From: Verrucomicrobiaceae bacterium
GTDB lineage: Bacteria; Verrucomicrobiota; Verrucomicrobiia; Verrucomicrobiales; Verrucomicrobiaceae
Length of the DNA: 64,000 nucleotides
Direction: 5' to 3'
Assembly (NCBI GenBank): GCA_016795465.1
Contig: JAEUHK010000008.1
Span: 1 to 64,000, forward strand
A model generated the notes under the pieces. The model worked only from the letters and a program-made list of their open reading frames with translations. It ran no database searches and was not told the DNA's origin. This document shows positions 42,784-52,291 of the stretch, in pieces. Every line of letters starts with the position of its first letter. Within the stretch, counting starts at the first letter, position 1. The translations under genes were made by a program, and so were the position numbers.

Positions 42784-44265
42784 TTAGAAGCCCACGGTGT
42801 AAAAGAAGCCCTGCGAGACCATTTCAGCCTCTGGAATGGTGATCCAGCGTTCCTTGTAGTTTTCGCCCCAACTGTCGCTGAAGGCGATTTCGTTGGTGTC
42901 CTTGTTGTAGCCGATGATGAGCACGACGTGTCCAGTTTCCTTGTCCTTGCGCAGCGGGCTGCTGGCGGCTTCACCAGTAATCTTGGTCTTCCACTCGGCC
43001 CAGTTGGTGACGCTCTTGCGGGCCTTCGTGCGTTCATTGGCGACCTTGTTGAAATCATCCGTGCTGTAGAGCGTCCAGATGACCGGCACGCCTTTGTCGA
43101 TGTGCTTTTGCAGTTCCTTGATCTTGAGCTCGCCCTGCCAGGAATCCGCGGAGCGCTGCTTGCTGCGGATCTGCTTGGCCATGCCGTCAAAGATGGCCTG
43201 CATGCTGGTGCCGCCGCCAAAGCCGGTGTTTCCCTTGTTGGCGATGATGTACATGTCCGCCGGGATGCCGAGGAAACGCATGGCACGCTCCGCGGTGGCG
43301 GGTGCGCAGTAGCCTTTCGGGCCTTGATCGACCATCGGGATGTCGCCGATGACCACATCACCATTCTCGCGTTTTTCGAGGTTCGCGAGGGCGCGGGCCT
43401 TGATGACCTTGTCCACGGTGTCAGCCACTTTGCCGCCCGCATCAGCGAAGCTGCTCGGCACAATTTGAATGCCGACGTACTCGCCCTCCACATCCGCCAG
43501 CAGGATGCTGTGACCACGCCAGTCCCAGCGCAGCATGGTTTCACGCACGGATTGCGAATCGCCGATCCGCTCCTTTGTTGGCTCGCCGAGCGTCTTTTTG
43601 AGCGCGGCGGTGATGGCGGCGACATCCTTGTCCATGGCGGCTTTGACGATGGACGCAGCCTTGGCAGGCGGTGTGTCTTTGTCGAAGTGCATCTCGCCGC
43701 TGCCCTTGGCGCTGAAGAGATCGCCTTTGTTGGCAAAGACGAGCGAGAAGGAGGTCACGCGGTCATTTTCCGCATACATGGCGACGGAGAACGGATGCGC
43801 TCCAAACATCTGGAAGTCGTCTTTCGTGTAGCTGCGAAAGCTGCTGGCGACCTTGGTCTTCGACTCCGACGGGATGCTGAGCTTCTGCGCGAGCTCCTCC
43901 GCCGGGCTTTCCCACAGCGAGGTGTCGGAGAAAAGCGGCTGGCCGATGGCCTCGTTCACCGCGGTGGGCGGCAGCTTGTCATTCGGCGAGGGTTTGTAGG
44001 TGGCCTTGGCAGCGACCGGAGCAGCGGGAGCACCGGCAGGCAGCGACTTCAAATACTGCTGATCCGCGGCGGAGAGCGAGGCGATGGGCAGCGTGAACTG
44101 CTGGCCGGCCGCGGTGACAATGGTCACATTCGCCCCGCTGACGCCGAGCACGCGAGCCTGCACGGTCTTGCCCTGGGCACTGGTGAAGGTGCGCATTTCC
44201 GCCTGGGCAAAGGCGATGCCGGAGGAAGCCGCGAGAGCAAGAAAGAGACGGGAGGAGGTCTTCAT
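42784..44265 (-). CDS. Secreted C39-like papain-fold protease with SHD1 domain
   Basis: 493 residues from the ATG at 44265, chosen because it opens a signal peptide (MKTSSRLFLALAASSGIAFAQ). An SHD1-like domain follows at about 22-75 (TSAQGKTVQARVLGVSG...LPIASLSAADQQYL), common in Planctomycetes/Verrucomicrobia proteins. The C-terminal C39-type cysteine peptidase has IPMVDQGPKGYCAPATAERA near residue 315 (oxyanion Gln and Cys), a catalytic His in GHVVLIIGYN near 450 and Asp in AFSDSWGENYKERW. It probably acts outside the cytoplasm; substrate unknown. No ABC exporter is nearby, which argues against bacteriocin processing. Confidence 0.85.
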   Translation of the reverse strand: MKTSSRLFLALAASSGIAFAQAEMRTFTSAQGKTVQARVLGVSGANVTIVTAAGQQFTLPIASLSAADQQYLKSLPAGAPAAPVAAKATYKPSPNDKLPPTAVNEAIGQPLFSDTSLWESPAEELAQKLSIPSESKTKVASSFRSYTKDDFQMFGAHPFSVAMYAENDRVTSFSLVFANKGDLFSAKGSGEMHFDKDTPPAKAASIVKAAMDKDVAAITAALKKTLGEPTKERIGDSQSVRETMLRWDWRGHSILLADVEGEYVGIQIVPSSFADAGGKVADTVDKVIKARALANLEKRENGDVVIGDIPMVDQGPKGYCAPATAERAMRFLGIPADMYIIANKGNTGFGGGTSMQAIFDGMAKQIRSKQRSADSWQGELKIKELQKHIDKGVPVIWTLYSTDDFNKVANERTKARKSVTNWAEWKTKITGEAASSPLRKDKETGHVVLIIGYNKDTNEIAFSDSWGENYKERWITIPEAEMVSQGFFYTVGF

Positions 44266-44353
44266 GGCGGCCTTTTTATCGGAAACGCTCGCAAACGTCA
44301 AGGTCGCCGCCACAACGCAACTTCCCCCGCCTCCGGCCGTTTGAATCGCCCGC

Positions 44354-45466
44354 ATGAAAAAGCTCCTGCCGCTCCTCGCTCTCCTTTCGCTCACCGCCGC
44401 CGCCCAGCAGCGGCCTGATCCCTTTCCGGTCTGGGACCGCAACCAAGACAGCAAACTGAGCCCCGAGGAGGTGCCGGAAGGCCTGCGCAAAAACTTTGAC
44501 CGCATCGACACCAACAAAGACGGCTTCATCTCGAAAGAAGAGCATCAAACGGTCTTCAGCCGCCTCACCAAAGCCCCGATCCCGACCACCCCGCGACTGC
44601 CGGACAACATCGAGACGAAACGTGACATCGCCTACGCCGGCACGGAGAACCCTCGCCAGCGTCTTGACCTCTACCTGCCGAAGAAACGCGAGAGCGACAA
44701 ACCGCTGCCGGTCATCGTCTTCATCCACGGCGGCGGCTGGAAAGGCGGCGACAAGGCCAGCGGCATCAGCAACGTGGGCCGATTCGTGGGCAGCGGAAAC
44801 TACGCCGGTGTCTCGGTGGGCTATCGGCTCACTGGCGAGGCGCAGTGGCCGGCGCAGATCCATGATTGCAAGGCGGCGATCCGCTGGATCAAAGGCAACG
44901 CGAAGGAGCTCGGCCTCGACGCGAGCAAGATCGCGGTGTGGGGTTCCTCAGCCGGCGGGCATCTCGTGTCCTTTCTCGGCGCCAGTGGCGATGTGAAATC
45001 GCTCGAAGGCACGCTCGGCAAGCACACCGATCAGGACAGCAAGGTCACCTGCGTGGTGAATTTCTTCGGACCGGAGAATTTCGTCACGATGGTCACGCAA
45101 AAGAGCACGGTGGACCGCACCACGGCCGACTATCCCGAGGCGCTGCTCATCGGTGGTCGCGTGCAGGACAAGCCGGAAGCCGCGAAGGATGCCTCGCCCG
45201 TCACGCACATCTCCGCTGGCGATGCGCCGGTGCTCACGGCTCATGGCACCGAGGACCCGCTGGTGCCTTACGAGCAGGCGGTGGAGTTCGACGCGACCTT
45301 GAAGAAGGCTGGCGTGGAGTCTCTGCTCATCACGATCACGAATGGCGGCCACGGTTTCCGCAGCCCGGAGCTGGATGAGCGTCTTCAGCAGTTCTTCGAC
45401 AAGCACCTCCGCGGCATCGCAGCAGAGATTTCGACGAAGGCGATCACGGTGGAGCCTCGGCGCTGA
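44354..45466 (+). CDS. Secreted esterase/lipase with two EF-hands
   Basis: 370 residues with a signal peptide (MKKLLPLLALLSLTAAAQ). Two EF-hand loops, DRNQDSKLSPEE near residue 28 and DTNKDGFISKEE near 52, predict calcium binding. The alpha/beta hydrolase part has the oxyanion motif FIHGGGWKGG near 125, the nucleophile in VWGSSAGGHLVSF near 195 and a late catalytic His in NGGHGFRSPE near 335. This matches the BD-FAE/acetyl-esterase type. It probably hydrolyses esters on polysaccharides outside the cell (inference from family and export). It is transcribed divergently from the protease gene. Confidence 0.88.
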   Translation: MKKLLPLLALLSLTAAAQQRPDPFPVWDRNQDSKLSPEEVPEGLRKNFDRIDTNKDGFISKEEHQTVFSRLTKAPIPTTPRLPDNIETKRDIAYAGTENPRQRLDLYLPKKRESDKPLPVIVFIHGGGWKGGDKASGISNVGRFVGSGNYAGVSVGYRLTGEAQWPAQIHDCKAAIRWIKGNAKELGLDASKIAVWGSSAGGHLVSFLGASGDVKSLEGTLGKHTDQDSKVTCVVNFFGPENFVTMVTQKSTVDRTTADYPEALLIGGRVQDKPEAAKDASPVTHISAGDAPVLTAHGTEDPLVPYEQAVEFDATLKKAGVESLLITITNGGHGFRSPELDERLQQFFDKHLRGIAAEISTKAITVEPRR

Positions 45467-45469
45467 GCC

Positions 45470-46375
45470 TCACACCACTGGCGTGATCAACTCGCGACCG
45501 GCGAAGTGGGCGGCGAGGTTGTCGATGACGAGCTGCGCCATCGCACGACGTGTCTCGTGCGTGGCACTGCCGACATGCGGGAGCAGCACGGCACGCTCGC
45601 AAGCCATGAGTGCCGCGGGCACGCGGGGCTCATCCTCGAACACATCGAGGCCCGCGGTGCGGATCGTGCCGGCTTCGAGGGCCGCGATGAGGGCTTTTTC
45701 ATCCACGACACTGCCACGGGCGATGTTGATGAGTGTTCCTTCCGCTCCCAACGCGGCCAAAACGTCCGCGTTGACCAGTTTGACGGTCTCCGGACCTCCC
45801 GGGCACGCAACGATCAAAAAGTCACTTTCCGCCGCGAGGGTCTTCAAGTCGGCAAAATAGCTCCACGGCACGTTTTGAGGCTTTCGGCCGTGGTAGGCGA
45901 TCCTCATGCCATGCGCCTCCAAACGCTGCGCAATGGCTTTACCAATGCGGCCGAGCCCGAGGATGCCCGCGACCTTGCCACGCAGCGCATGCGCGAGCGG
46001 AAACGGGCCACCGAGCCACTTCGAGTCATGCAGAAAGCGGTTGGATTCGACGAGACGACGGCCCGTCATCAGCACGAGTGCCACGGCGATATCCGCCACG
46101 TCATCGGTGAGCACGTCAGGCGTGTTCGTGACACGGATGCCCCGTTCTTTGCACCATGCCACCGGCACGCCGTCATAGCCCACGCCCATCACGCTGATGA
46201 TTTCGAGCTTCGGGAAGGCCGCGAGCTGCTCGATGCTGAGCTGCGTGCCACCGAGCGGCACGATGGCGCGGACATTCTCGGAAGGATTCGCCAGCTCACA
46301 CACCTGATAGGCGGCTTCGAGCGGCTGGCGGAGGAAATCAGGAACGGACGCGGCGAGGAGGACTTCGGGAGACAT
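45470..46375 (-). CDS. D-isomer 2-hydroxyacid dehydrogenase
   Basis: 301 residues from the ATG at 46375. The open frame extends to 46447 but passes through a hairpin element. The Rossmann fingerprint GILGLGRIGKAIAQRL lies near residue 140. Catalytic Arg is in NIARGSVVDEKAL near 225, Glu in LDVFEDEP near 250, and His in LLPHVGSATHETR near 275. It reduces or oxidises D-2-hydroxyacids such as glyoxylate or hydroxypyruvate with NAD(P)H. Hydroxypyruvate or glyoxylate reductase is likely but not proven. Confidence 0.93.
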   Translation of the reverse strand: MSPEVLLAASVPDFLRQPLEAAYQVCELANPSENVRAIVPLGGTQLSIEQLAAFPKLEIISVMGVGYDGVPVAWCKERGIRVTNTPDVLTDDVADIAVALVLMTGRRLVESNRFLHDSKWLGGPFPLAHALRGKVAGILGLGRIGKAIAQRLEAHGMRIAYHGRKPQNVPWSYFADLKTLAAESDFLIVACPGGPETVKLVNADVLAALGAEGTLINIARGSVVDEKALIAALEAGTIRTAGLDVFEDEPRVPAALMACERAVLLPHVGSATHETRRAMAQLVIDNLAAHFAGRELITPVV

Positions 46376-46390
46376 GGAGGCACAGAGTGA

Positions 46391-46444
46391 TGCGGGCACT
46401 CCTGCCCGCAACGTCATTCCATAGGCAGGCAGGAGTGCCTGCCT
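46391..46444. repeat. Double hairpin, family H (GGGCACTCCTGCC / GGCAGGAGTGCC)
   Basis: GCGGGCA-CTCC-TGCCCGC (46392-46409) and AGGCAGGCA-GGAG-TGCCTGCCT (about 46423-46444) are each palindromic and also complementary to each other. They lie between two minus-strand genes, 3' of the coiled-coil gene, and might act as a terminator without a T-tract. Confidence 0.65.
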
Positions 46445-46453
46445 CACATGGCC

Positions 46454-47314
46454 TCACGGCTGCGGCTTGTTCGAGGGCGCGGGCGGGGCGTCCGGCTCGA
46501 AGTCGAGGACCTCTTGATGGGTGCGCAGGGCTTTGCGGGCCTGATTGAAGAGGGCGCTGAGGTCCTCCGGGTTCTGCTGCTTCTTCTCGTCGAGATAGTC
46601 TTGGAGCTTCTTGATCTGCGCATCAGCATCGAGGCTCACAGCCCCCATGGCCTTCTGCGCCTTGGCATACACATTCGTGAAGACACCCTGAGCCTGCTCG
46701 AAGGCCTGGCGGGCACCTTCGCTGCGCTCGTATTCCTTTTCGGCCTCGCGGAACTCCTTGCTGAACAGGCGCTTGAAGAAATTGCCCTTGGGCTTCTCCG
46801 TCACCTTCGAGGCCTGGGCTTCAAAGTAGGCCTGCAGCTCGGTGAACTCCTGCATCGGCTTTTGATACTGCTTTTTGAGGTAGCCGAGGCCGGTGGTGAT
46901 GATCGTGAGCCGCTCGACATCCGCCTTCGCGAGCGCCTGGCCGGCTTTCACCTTGTCTTCGAGACTGTTCAGGTAGCCGAGCGTGGCCTTGTTGCCTTCA
47001 AAGATGTTCTCAAACTCCTTCGCGGCAGCAGCGAGGCGTGAGCGCTCGCCCTGGCGCATGGCAGCCACGGCCTTGTCGTGCTCCGCGTTGATGGTGTCGA
47101 TGGTCTGCTGATGCTTCGCGGCCTGGTTTTCAAGCGCCCGCTGGAGCTGCTCATCGCGTTGCTTGAGCGCCTCCGCGTGCTCGCCCTCGAGGCGGGTCAG
47201 TTGGGCACGCAGGGCATCATTGTCCGAACGGGTCTGGAAAAGAAACCAGCCCAACACACCGGAGCCGAGCAGGGAGATGACAAGCAGGGTGACGAGGTTT
47301 TTGATCGCAGTCAT
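46454..47314 (-). CDS. Membrane-anchored coiled-coil protein
   Basis: 286 residues from the ATG at 47314, which places a membrane helix (LVTLLVISLLGSGVLGWFLF) near the N-terminus. A long charged coiled coil follows (about 28-110, heptads in LRAQLTRLEGEHAEALKQRDEQL). A second helical region (about 150-250) and a Pro-rich tail (PDAPPAPSNKPQP) complete it. There is no enzymatic motif. Similar topology is found in cell-envelope scaffold or division-associated proteins, but I cannot assign a role. Confidence 0.72.
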   Translation of the reverse strand: MTAIKNLVTLLVISLLGSGVLGWFLFQTRSDNDALRAQLTRLEGEHAEALKQRDEQLQRALENQAAKHQQTIDTINAEHDKAVAAMRQGERSRLAAAAKEFENIFEGNKATLGYLNSLEDKVKAGQALAKADVERLTIITTGLGYLKKQYQKPMQEFTELQAYFEAQASKVTEKPKGNFFKRLFSKEFREAEKEYERSEGARQAFEQAQGVFTNVYAKAQKAMGAVSLDADAQIKKLQDYLDEKKQQNPEDLSALFNQARKALRTHQEVLDFEPDAPPAPSNKPQP

Positions 47315-47502
47315 GGGGGACCATCCGGCCAGCGCAGGAAGCATGCAAGGCCAAAGCAGAATTGGCCCACGAAAGCCCTTCGCTGGGCTATGGACCGTCT
47401 GACTCCTGCCCAAATGTGGAAAAGTGAGGACCGCGGAGAAGAATGGACAGCGGAGCGGCTTTCATGGCAGGCTGCCAACGCACGTCACGCCTCCCGCTTC
47501 TC

Positions 47503-48792
47503 ATGGAATCCGCCCGACCTACCGCCGTCCGCCATCACATCCTCGCCACGGCGACGGTGGTGGCCTTCCTGATGTATCTGGACCGCATCTGCCTGGCGCA
47601 GATCATCAGTTCGGACTCGTTTCAAAAGAGCATCAAGCTGGACCAAGGTGAGATCGACCTGATCAAAGGAGCCTTCTTCTGGGCCTACGCACTCTTCCAG
47701 GTGCCTGCCGGATGGTTGAGCGACCGCTTTGGCGCCCGCGTGCTGATCACGCTCTACATCGCGGCATGGTCCCTTTTTACCGCGGCGACGAGTTTCGCGT
47801 GGGGCTTCTGGACGCTGTTCTTCGCACGACTGCTGTGCGGTCTCGCCGAGGCGGGCTACTACCCGGCGAGCAGCAGCCTCATGACGCGCTGGGCGCATAT
47901 TGGCTCCCGTGGATTCGCCAGCTCGATCATTTCGTGGGGCGGACGCATCGGCGGGGCGCTGGCACCGTGGCTGACGGCCTTTGTCATTCTGCGATCCGGT
48001 GACTGGCGCTACGCTGGCTGGCTCTACGGCTTCGGCGGCCTTGTTGTGGCACTGGCCTATTGGATGGTCTATCGCGAGCATCCGCGGCTGCACCCGCGCT
48101 GCAACGACGCGGAGATCACCCTGCTGGCGGAGGGCCGCGGAGACTTCCAGCCATCGAAGAATCCCCCGCGCAGCTTTCCCTGGGCGGAGGCCTGCGGCAG
48201 CCTGAACCTGTGGAATGTGAACGCGGTGCAGTTCTTCACGAACATCGGCTGGGCCTTCCTCATCCTCTCACTGCCGGACTACCTGAAAAAAGTGATGAAG
48301 CTCGACGATGCCGGCAGCGGCTGGGTGACCACCGCGGCGCTCTTCATCGGCATCTCCGCCCTGCCGATCGGCGGCATGACGACGGATGCGATCTCACGCC
48401 GCTGGGGCAAACGGCTGGGCCGCATGCTGCCGATGTCGCTGACAAAATTCGCCGCCGCTGCCTGCTACCTGCTTGCCCTGACCACGGACTCGCCCTGGGG
48501 TATGGCGCTGACCTTTGGTCTGGTGACCTTCTTTGCCGATTTCGGCCTGCCGGCGATGTGGACGACGATGCAGGACATCAGCGGGAAGTATCAGGCGCAG
48601 CTTTTCGGCTGGGGAAACATGTGGGGGAACTTCGGCGCGGCCATCCTGCCGGTCATTTTCACGAAAACGCTCCTGCTCTACGACACGAACCACGACTACC
48701 ACGAGGGCGTGTGGCTCTGCGCCGGTGCCTTTGTGCTCGCGGGTGTCTTTGCGCTCTTCGTCAACGCGGAGAAGCCGGTGACGAGGGAGTAA
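47503..48792 (+). CDS. Major facilitator superfamily transporter
   Basis: 429 residues from the ATG at 47503, with 12 membrane helices. The MFS signature between helices 2 and 3 is visible as GWLSDRFGARVLI near residue 65, and a second, GGMTTDAISRRWGKRLGR, lies in the second half near 290. The overall pattern is like the ACS/sugar-acid or glycerol-3-phosphate permease families (KGAFFWAYALFQVPAGWL). Substrate is probably an organic anion or sugar acid. Its stop is one base from the convergent YebC-family gene. Confidence 0.9.
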   Translation: MESARPTAVRHHILATATVVAFLMYLDRICLAQIISSDSFQKSIKLDQGEIDLIKGAFFWAYALFQVPAGWLSDRFGARVLITLYIAAWSLFTAATSFAWGFWTLFFARLLCGLAEAGYYPASSSLMTRWAHIGSRGFASSIISWGGRIGGALAPWLTAFVILRSGDWRYAGWLYGFGGLVVALAYWMVYREHPRLHPRCNDAEITLLAEGRGDFQPSKNPPRSFPWAEACGSLNLWNVNAVQFFTNIGWAFLILSLPDYLKKVMKLDDAGSGWVTTAALFIGISALPIGGMTTDAISRRWGKRLGRMLPMSLTKFAAAACYLLALTTDSPWGMALTFGLVTFFADFGLPAMWTTMQDISGKYQAQLFGWGNMWGNFGAAILPVIFTKTLLLYDTNHDYHEGVWLCAGAFVLAGVFALFVNAEKPVTRE

Positions 48793-48793
48793 A

Positions 48794-49510
48794 CTACTTC
48801 AGCGCGGCATACACGCGGTGCACATCGTCGTGACCGTCGAGGGCCTGAAGGAAGTTGGTGACCTCCTCACGCTGGGCGTCGGTGATTTCGGGATACTCTT
48901 TGGGATGGTAGCCGAGCTCGGAGCTCGTCACCTGCCATCCGGCGGCCTTCAGCGCCTTCGTGACGGCATCGAGCGTGGTCGTTTGCGTGAAGAAACGGGC
49001 ACCCACATGGCCGGCGGCCTCTTCGTCCTCGAGCTCCATCGGCTCGACGTTCTCCGCTTCGGCTTCGAGGGCGGCGACTTCGATGTCGATCGACTTGTCG
49101 GCATGATGCGCCTCGATGAGGCCGCAGTGGTCGAACATCCACGCGACTTTGCCCATGCTGCCGGCACGGAAGAGCACGCGAACCTCGGACGAGGTGCGGT
49201 TGTTGTTGTCGGTGAGACACTCGACGATCACCGGCACGCGATGCGGCGTGAAGCCTTCATAAATGACGGTCTCGAACTGCACGGCGTCCGCACCGGTGCC
49301 GCTGCCCTTCGCGATGGCACGCTCGATGGTGTCCTTCGACACGCTCTGCTTGCGGGCATTGATCAAGGCGGCGGCGAGACGCGGGTTGAACTCGGGATGC
49401 GCTCCGCCGAGCCTCACCGAGACCTGGATTTCGCGGACGAGCTTGCCCACGATCTTGCCTTTCTGGTCCGCGGCCAGTTCACGCCATTTTTGCTTCCATT
49501 GTGCGCCCAT
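48794..49510 (-). CDS. yebC: YebC/PmpR family protein
   Basis: 238 residues, the standard family length. The N-terminal block GKIVGKLVREIQVSVRLGG, the NPRLAAALINARKQSVSKDTIERAI region (about 43-67) and YEGFTPHRVPVIVECLTDN near 88 are diagnostic. YebC-type proteins were described as transcriptional regulators; later work also links them to translation of proline-rich stretches. The very start (MGAQWKQKWREL) is divergent from the usual MAGHSKWxNIK. Cytoplasmic; no operon partner visible. Confidence 0.93.
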   Translation of the reverse strand: MGAQWKQKWRELAADQKGKIVGKLVREIQVSVRLGGAHPEFNPRLAAALINARKQSVSKDTIERAIAKGSGTGADAVQFETVIYEGFTPHRVPVIVECLTDNNNRTSSEVRVLFRAGSMGKVAWMFDHCGLIEAHHADKSIDIEVAALEAEAENVEPMELEDEEAAGHVGARFFTQTTTLDAVTKALKAAGWQVTSSELGYHPKEYPEITDAQREEVTNFLQALDGHDDVHRVYAALK

Positions 49511-49581
49511 GTGTTGTCGTCAGGTTGAGATTTGAGGCCGCCATAAACGATGAAACAGCCCCGAATGCAAGCTGCCGGCTC

Positions 49582-50307
49582 TCACAGCTCTTTGATCGAG
49601 ATGTTGCGGAACTGAATCAGGCTCGATGCGGCTGACATTTCGCCCGTTTTCGGGTTTTTGCCGCCGTGGTGCTGCAAACCGAGTTTTCCCTTCGCGGGCA
49701 CACCGGGCAATTGGGCGTTTTCGATCACGGTTTGGCCATTCAGCACCACCGTGAGGCGATCTCCCTTCATCGTGATCTCAAACGTGTTCCACTCGCCCAC
49801 GGGCTTGTCGGCCTTCACTTTCGGCGTCACGCCCGCCCGCACCTCCGGAGGCATCGTTTTGTCCATGCGGTAGCCATACACCTCGCCACTGCCGACGGGC
49901 CAGCACCAGATGTTGATCTGCGATTTGCCCTGGCCGCGCAGGTAAATGCCGGAGTCCGCATTCGGTGTCGGGATTTTGATCTCCTTGCCCTTGTCGTCGA
50001 GCTTGTGCGTTCCATCCGGCAGCACCACCGGCATGTCATAAAGCCCCGTCGTCTGCTTCAGCCGCCAGTCGATCTTCAAAGTGAAGTCGCCATACTCCTT
50101 CGCGGTCCAGAGGTTTTTGTCCTTCCCCGGTGCCTCGCTGCAAGCATCGTAGTCGATCACGCCATCCAGCACCTTCCAGTGACCATTGTCACCCTCAGGC
50201 ACGGTCCAGTGCGTGAGGTCCTGGCCGTTGAAGAGGCTCGTGAAGCCGTGGTCAGCAGCTTGGAGAGACAGCGTGAGGGAGAGAAGCAGCAGCGGCAGTG
50301 TTTTCAT
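49582..50307 (-). CDS. DUF1080 (3-keto-disaccharide hydrolase family) secreted protein, copy 1
   Basis: 241 residues with a signal peptide (MKTLPLLLLSLTLSLQA). The DUF1080 beta-sandwich shows FTSLFNGQDLTHWTVPEG near residue 22, FTLKIDWRLKQTTGLYD, the NADSGIYLRGQGKSQINIW block near 115 and the closing IQFRNISIKEL. Members of this family include hydrolases of 3-keto-glycosides and are very abundant in Verrucomicrobia and Planctomycetes. It has a paralogue at 53246-53971. Confidence 0.9.
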   Translation of the reverse strand: MKTLPLLLLSLTLSLQAADHGFTSLFNGQDLTHWTVPEGDNGHWKVLDGVIDYDACSEAPGKDKNLWTAKEYGDFTLKIDWRLKQTTGLYDMPVVLPDGTHKLDDKGKEIKIPTPNADSGIYLRGQGKSQINIWCWPVGSGEVYGYRMDKTMPPEVRAGVTPKVKADKPVGEWNTFEITMKGDRLTVVLNGQTVIENAQLPGVPAKGKLGLQHHGGKNPKTGEMSAASSLIQFRNISIKEL

Positions 50308-50379
50308 GGCGTGGTGTAGGACACCGTGAAGATACCTTTTCTTGCATCCGCCTGCTTCACGGTCATAGCTCGCCGTCCT

Positions 50380-51252
50380 ATGTCGAAAGTCACCCTCGGC
50401 CTGGTGCAGAGCCGGGCTTTTTCATCCAAAGACGAAAGCCTGCGCCAGCATGTGGCGCTGATCCGTGACGCGGCGGCTCGCGGGGCGCAAATCGTGTGCC
50501 TGCAGGAGCTTTTCAACACGCCCTACTTCTGCATCACGCAGGACACGGAGCTGTTTAACCTCGCAGAGGCCGTTCCGGGGCCCACGACGGAGGCTTTGGC
50601 TCCGCTGGCGAAGGAACTCGGCGTGGTGATCATCGTGCCGCTCTTCGAAAAACGCGGCCCGGGGCTCTACCACAACACCGCGGCTGTGATTGATGCCGAT
50701 GGCACCGTGCTGGGCAAATACCGCAAGATGCACATCCCGCAGGATCCGGGCTTCGAGGAGAAATTCTACTTCACGCCCGGCGACCTCGGCTACCGCGTGT
50801 GGGACACGAAATTCGGCCGCATCGGCGTGCTGATCTGCTGGGATCAGTGGTATCCAGAGGCCGCACGCATGACCGCGCTCATGGGCGCGGAGATTTTGTT
50901 CTACCCGACGGCCATCGGCTGGCTGCCGAGCGAAAAAGCCGCTCTCGGCAAGGCGCAGCACTGCGCGTGGGAAACCGTGCAGCGAGGCCATGCGGTGGCC
51001 AACGGCTGCTTTTTGGCCGCGGTGAACCGCGTGGGCACCGAGCAGCAGAGCGAATTCTGGGGCCAGAGCTTCGTGGCGAATCCGTATGGAGAAATCGTTG
51101 CCAAAGCCTCGGTCACGGATGAGGAGATTCTCATCGTGGAGTGTGATTTGCAGGCCGTGGAGGATTTTCGCCGCATCTGGCCGTTTTTCCGTGATCGCCG
51201 CATTGACACCTACGCACCCCTGACCAAACGCTATTTAGATGAGCAAAGCTAA
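50380..51252 (+). CDS. aguB: N-carbamoylputrescine amidase
   Basis: 290 residues from the ATG at 50380. The nitrilase-fold triad is present: Glu in CLQELFNTPYFC near residue 45, Lys in KYRKMHIPQDPGFEEK near 120, and Cys in RIGVLICWDQWYPEAAR near 155. The sequences around Lys and Cys match AguB. It hydrolyses N-carbamoylputrescine to putrescine, CO2 and ammonia in the cytoplasm. It overlaps aguA by 14 bases, completing a two-step route from agmatine to putrescine. Confidence 0.95.
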   Translation: MSKVTLGLVQSRAFSSKDESLRQHVALIRDAAARGAQIVCLQELFNTPYFCITQDTELFNLAEAVPGPTTEALAPLAKELGVVIIVPLFEKRGPGLYHNTAAVIDADGTVLGKYRKMHIPQDPGFEEKFYFTPGDLGYRVWDTKFGRIGVLICWDQWYPEAARMTALMGAEILFYPTAIGWLPSEKAALGKAQHCAWETVQRGHAVANGCFLAAVNRVGTEQQSEFWGQSFVANPYGEIVAKASVTDEEILIVECDLQAVEDFRRIWPFFRDRRIDTYAPLTKRYLDEQS

Positions 51253-52291
51253 TTACCCGCAGAACTACCGCCTTCCCGCCGAATTCGAGCCGCAGGAGGC
51301 GATCTGGCTTTCGTGGCCTTCCAACAAGGAAAGCTGCCCGAAGACCTTCCACAAGCTCCAGGACAAGTTCGGCGAAATCGCCAGCGTCATCAGCCGCTAC
51401 GAGCGCGTGCGCATCAATGCCCCGATGCTCGCCCACATGAACATCCGCCTCTCCATCGCCGACAACGAGGGCGATCTCTCCCAGGTGGACCTTTACGAGC
51501 ACAACACGAACGACGTGTGGTGCCGCGACCACGGCCCGATCTTCATCAAGCACAACGAAACCGGCAAAGTCGCCATCACCGACTGGGAATTCAATTCCTG
51601 GGGTGGCAAATTCGCCCCGTGGGACCTCGACAACGGCATTCCGGAGAAAGCCGCGAACGTTTTGAAGATGGAGCGCTTCACCTCGAAGATGATCCTCGAA
51701 GGCGGTGCCATCGAAACGAACGGCAAAGGCACGCTGCTCACCACCGAGTCCGTTTTGCTCAATCCGAACCGCCATGGCGGAAAGCCCGGCGACAAGGCCG
51801 CGGTCGAAAAAGAGCTGAAGGCCATGCTCGGCGTCAAAGACATCGTCTGGTTCAAAAAAGGCATCGAGGGTGACGACACCGACGGCCACATCGACGACCT
51901 CGTGCGCTTCGTGCGTGAAGACGCCGTCATCTGCATGGTCGAGCCGCGCGACACCGACCCGAACCACAAGGTTTTGAAGGAAATCCGCGAGCGTCTCGAC
52001 GACGTGAAGGCTCCGGACGGCGGCAAACTTGAAATCATCGAGATCGAAATGCCCCAGGCCATCGAAATGAAGGACTGGCGCCTCAGCCGCCTGCCCGCCA
52101 GCTACGCGAACTTCCTCATCCTCAACAACGCCGTCATCGTCCCGCTCTTCGGCAACAAGAAGAAGGACGCCGCCGCCGAGGACAAGATCGCCGAATGCTT
52201 CCCCGGCCGCGAAATCATCTCCATGATGGCCAAGGACCTCGTCACCGAAGGCGGCGCATTCCACTGCATCGCGATGCAGCAGCCGAAGTAA
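51239..52291 (+). CDS. aguA: Agmatine deiminase
   Basis: 350 residues with the peptidyl-arginine deiminase-like fold. Conserved substrate-site segments are NDVWCRDHGPIFI near residue 90, MILEGGAIETNGKGTLLTTE near 155, and DTDGHIDDLVRF near 215. The catalytic Cys is in VTEGGAFHCIAMQQP at the C-terminus. It converts agmatine to N-carbamoylputrescine, which AguB then hydrolyses. The 14-base overlap with aguB suggests coupled translation. No arginine decarboxylase gene is in the window. Confidence 0.95.
   Translation: MSKANYPQNYRLPAEFEPQEAIWLSWPSNKESCPKTFHKLQDKFGEIASVISRYERVRINAPMLAHMNIRLSIADNEGDLSQVDLYEHNTNDVWCRDHGPIFIKHNETGKVAITDWEFNSWGGKFAPWDLDNGIPEKAANVLKMERFTSKMILEGGAIETNGKGTLLTTESVLLNPNRHGGKPGDKAAVEKELKAMLGVKDIVWFKKGIEGDDTDGHIDDLVRFVREDAVICMVEPRDTDPNHKVLKEIRERLDDVKAPDGGKLEIIEIEMPQAIEMKDWRLSRLPASYANFLILNNAVIVPLFGNKKKDAAAEDKIAECFPGREIISMMAKDLVTEGGAFHCIAMQQPK

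Noticed and set aside
42784..44265. Bacteriocin-processing C39 protease
   Set aside because: It has a signal peptide and SHD1 domain and lacks the ABC transporter part and a double-glycine peptide gene nearby.
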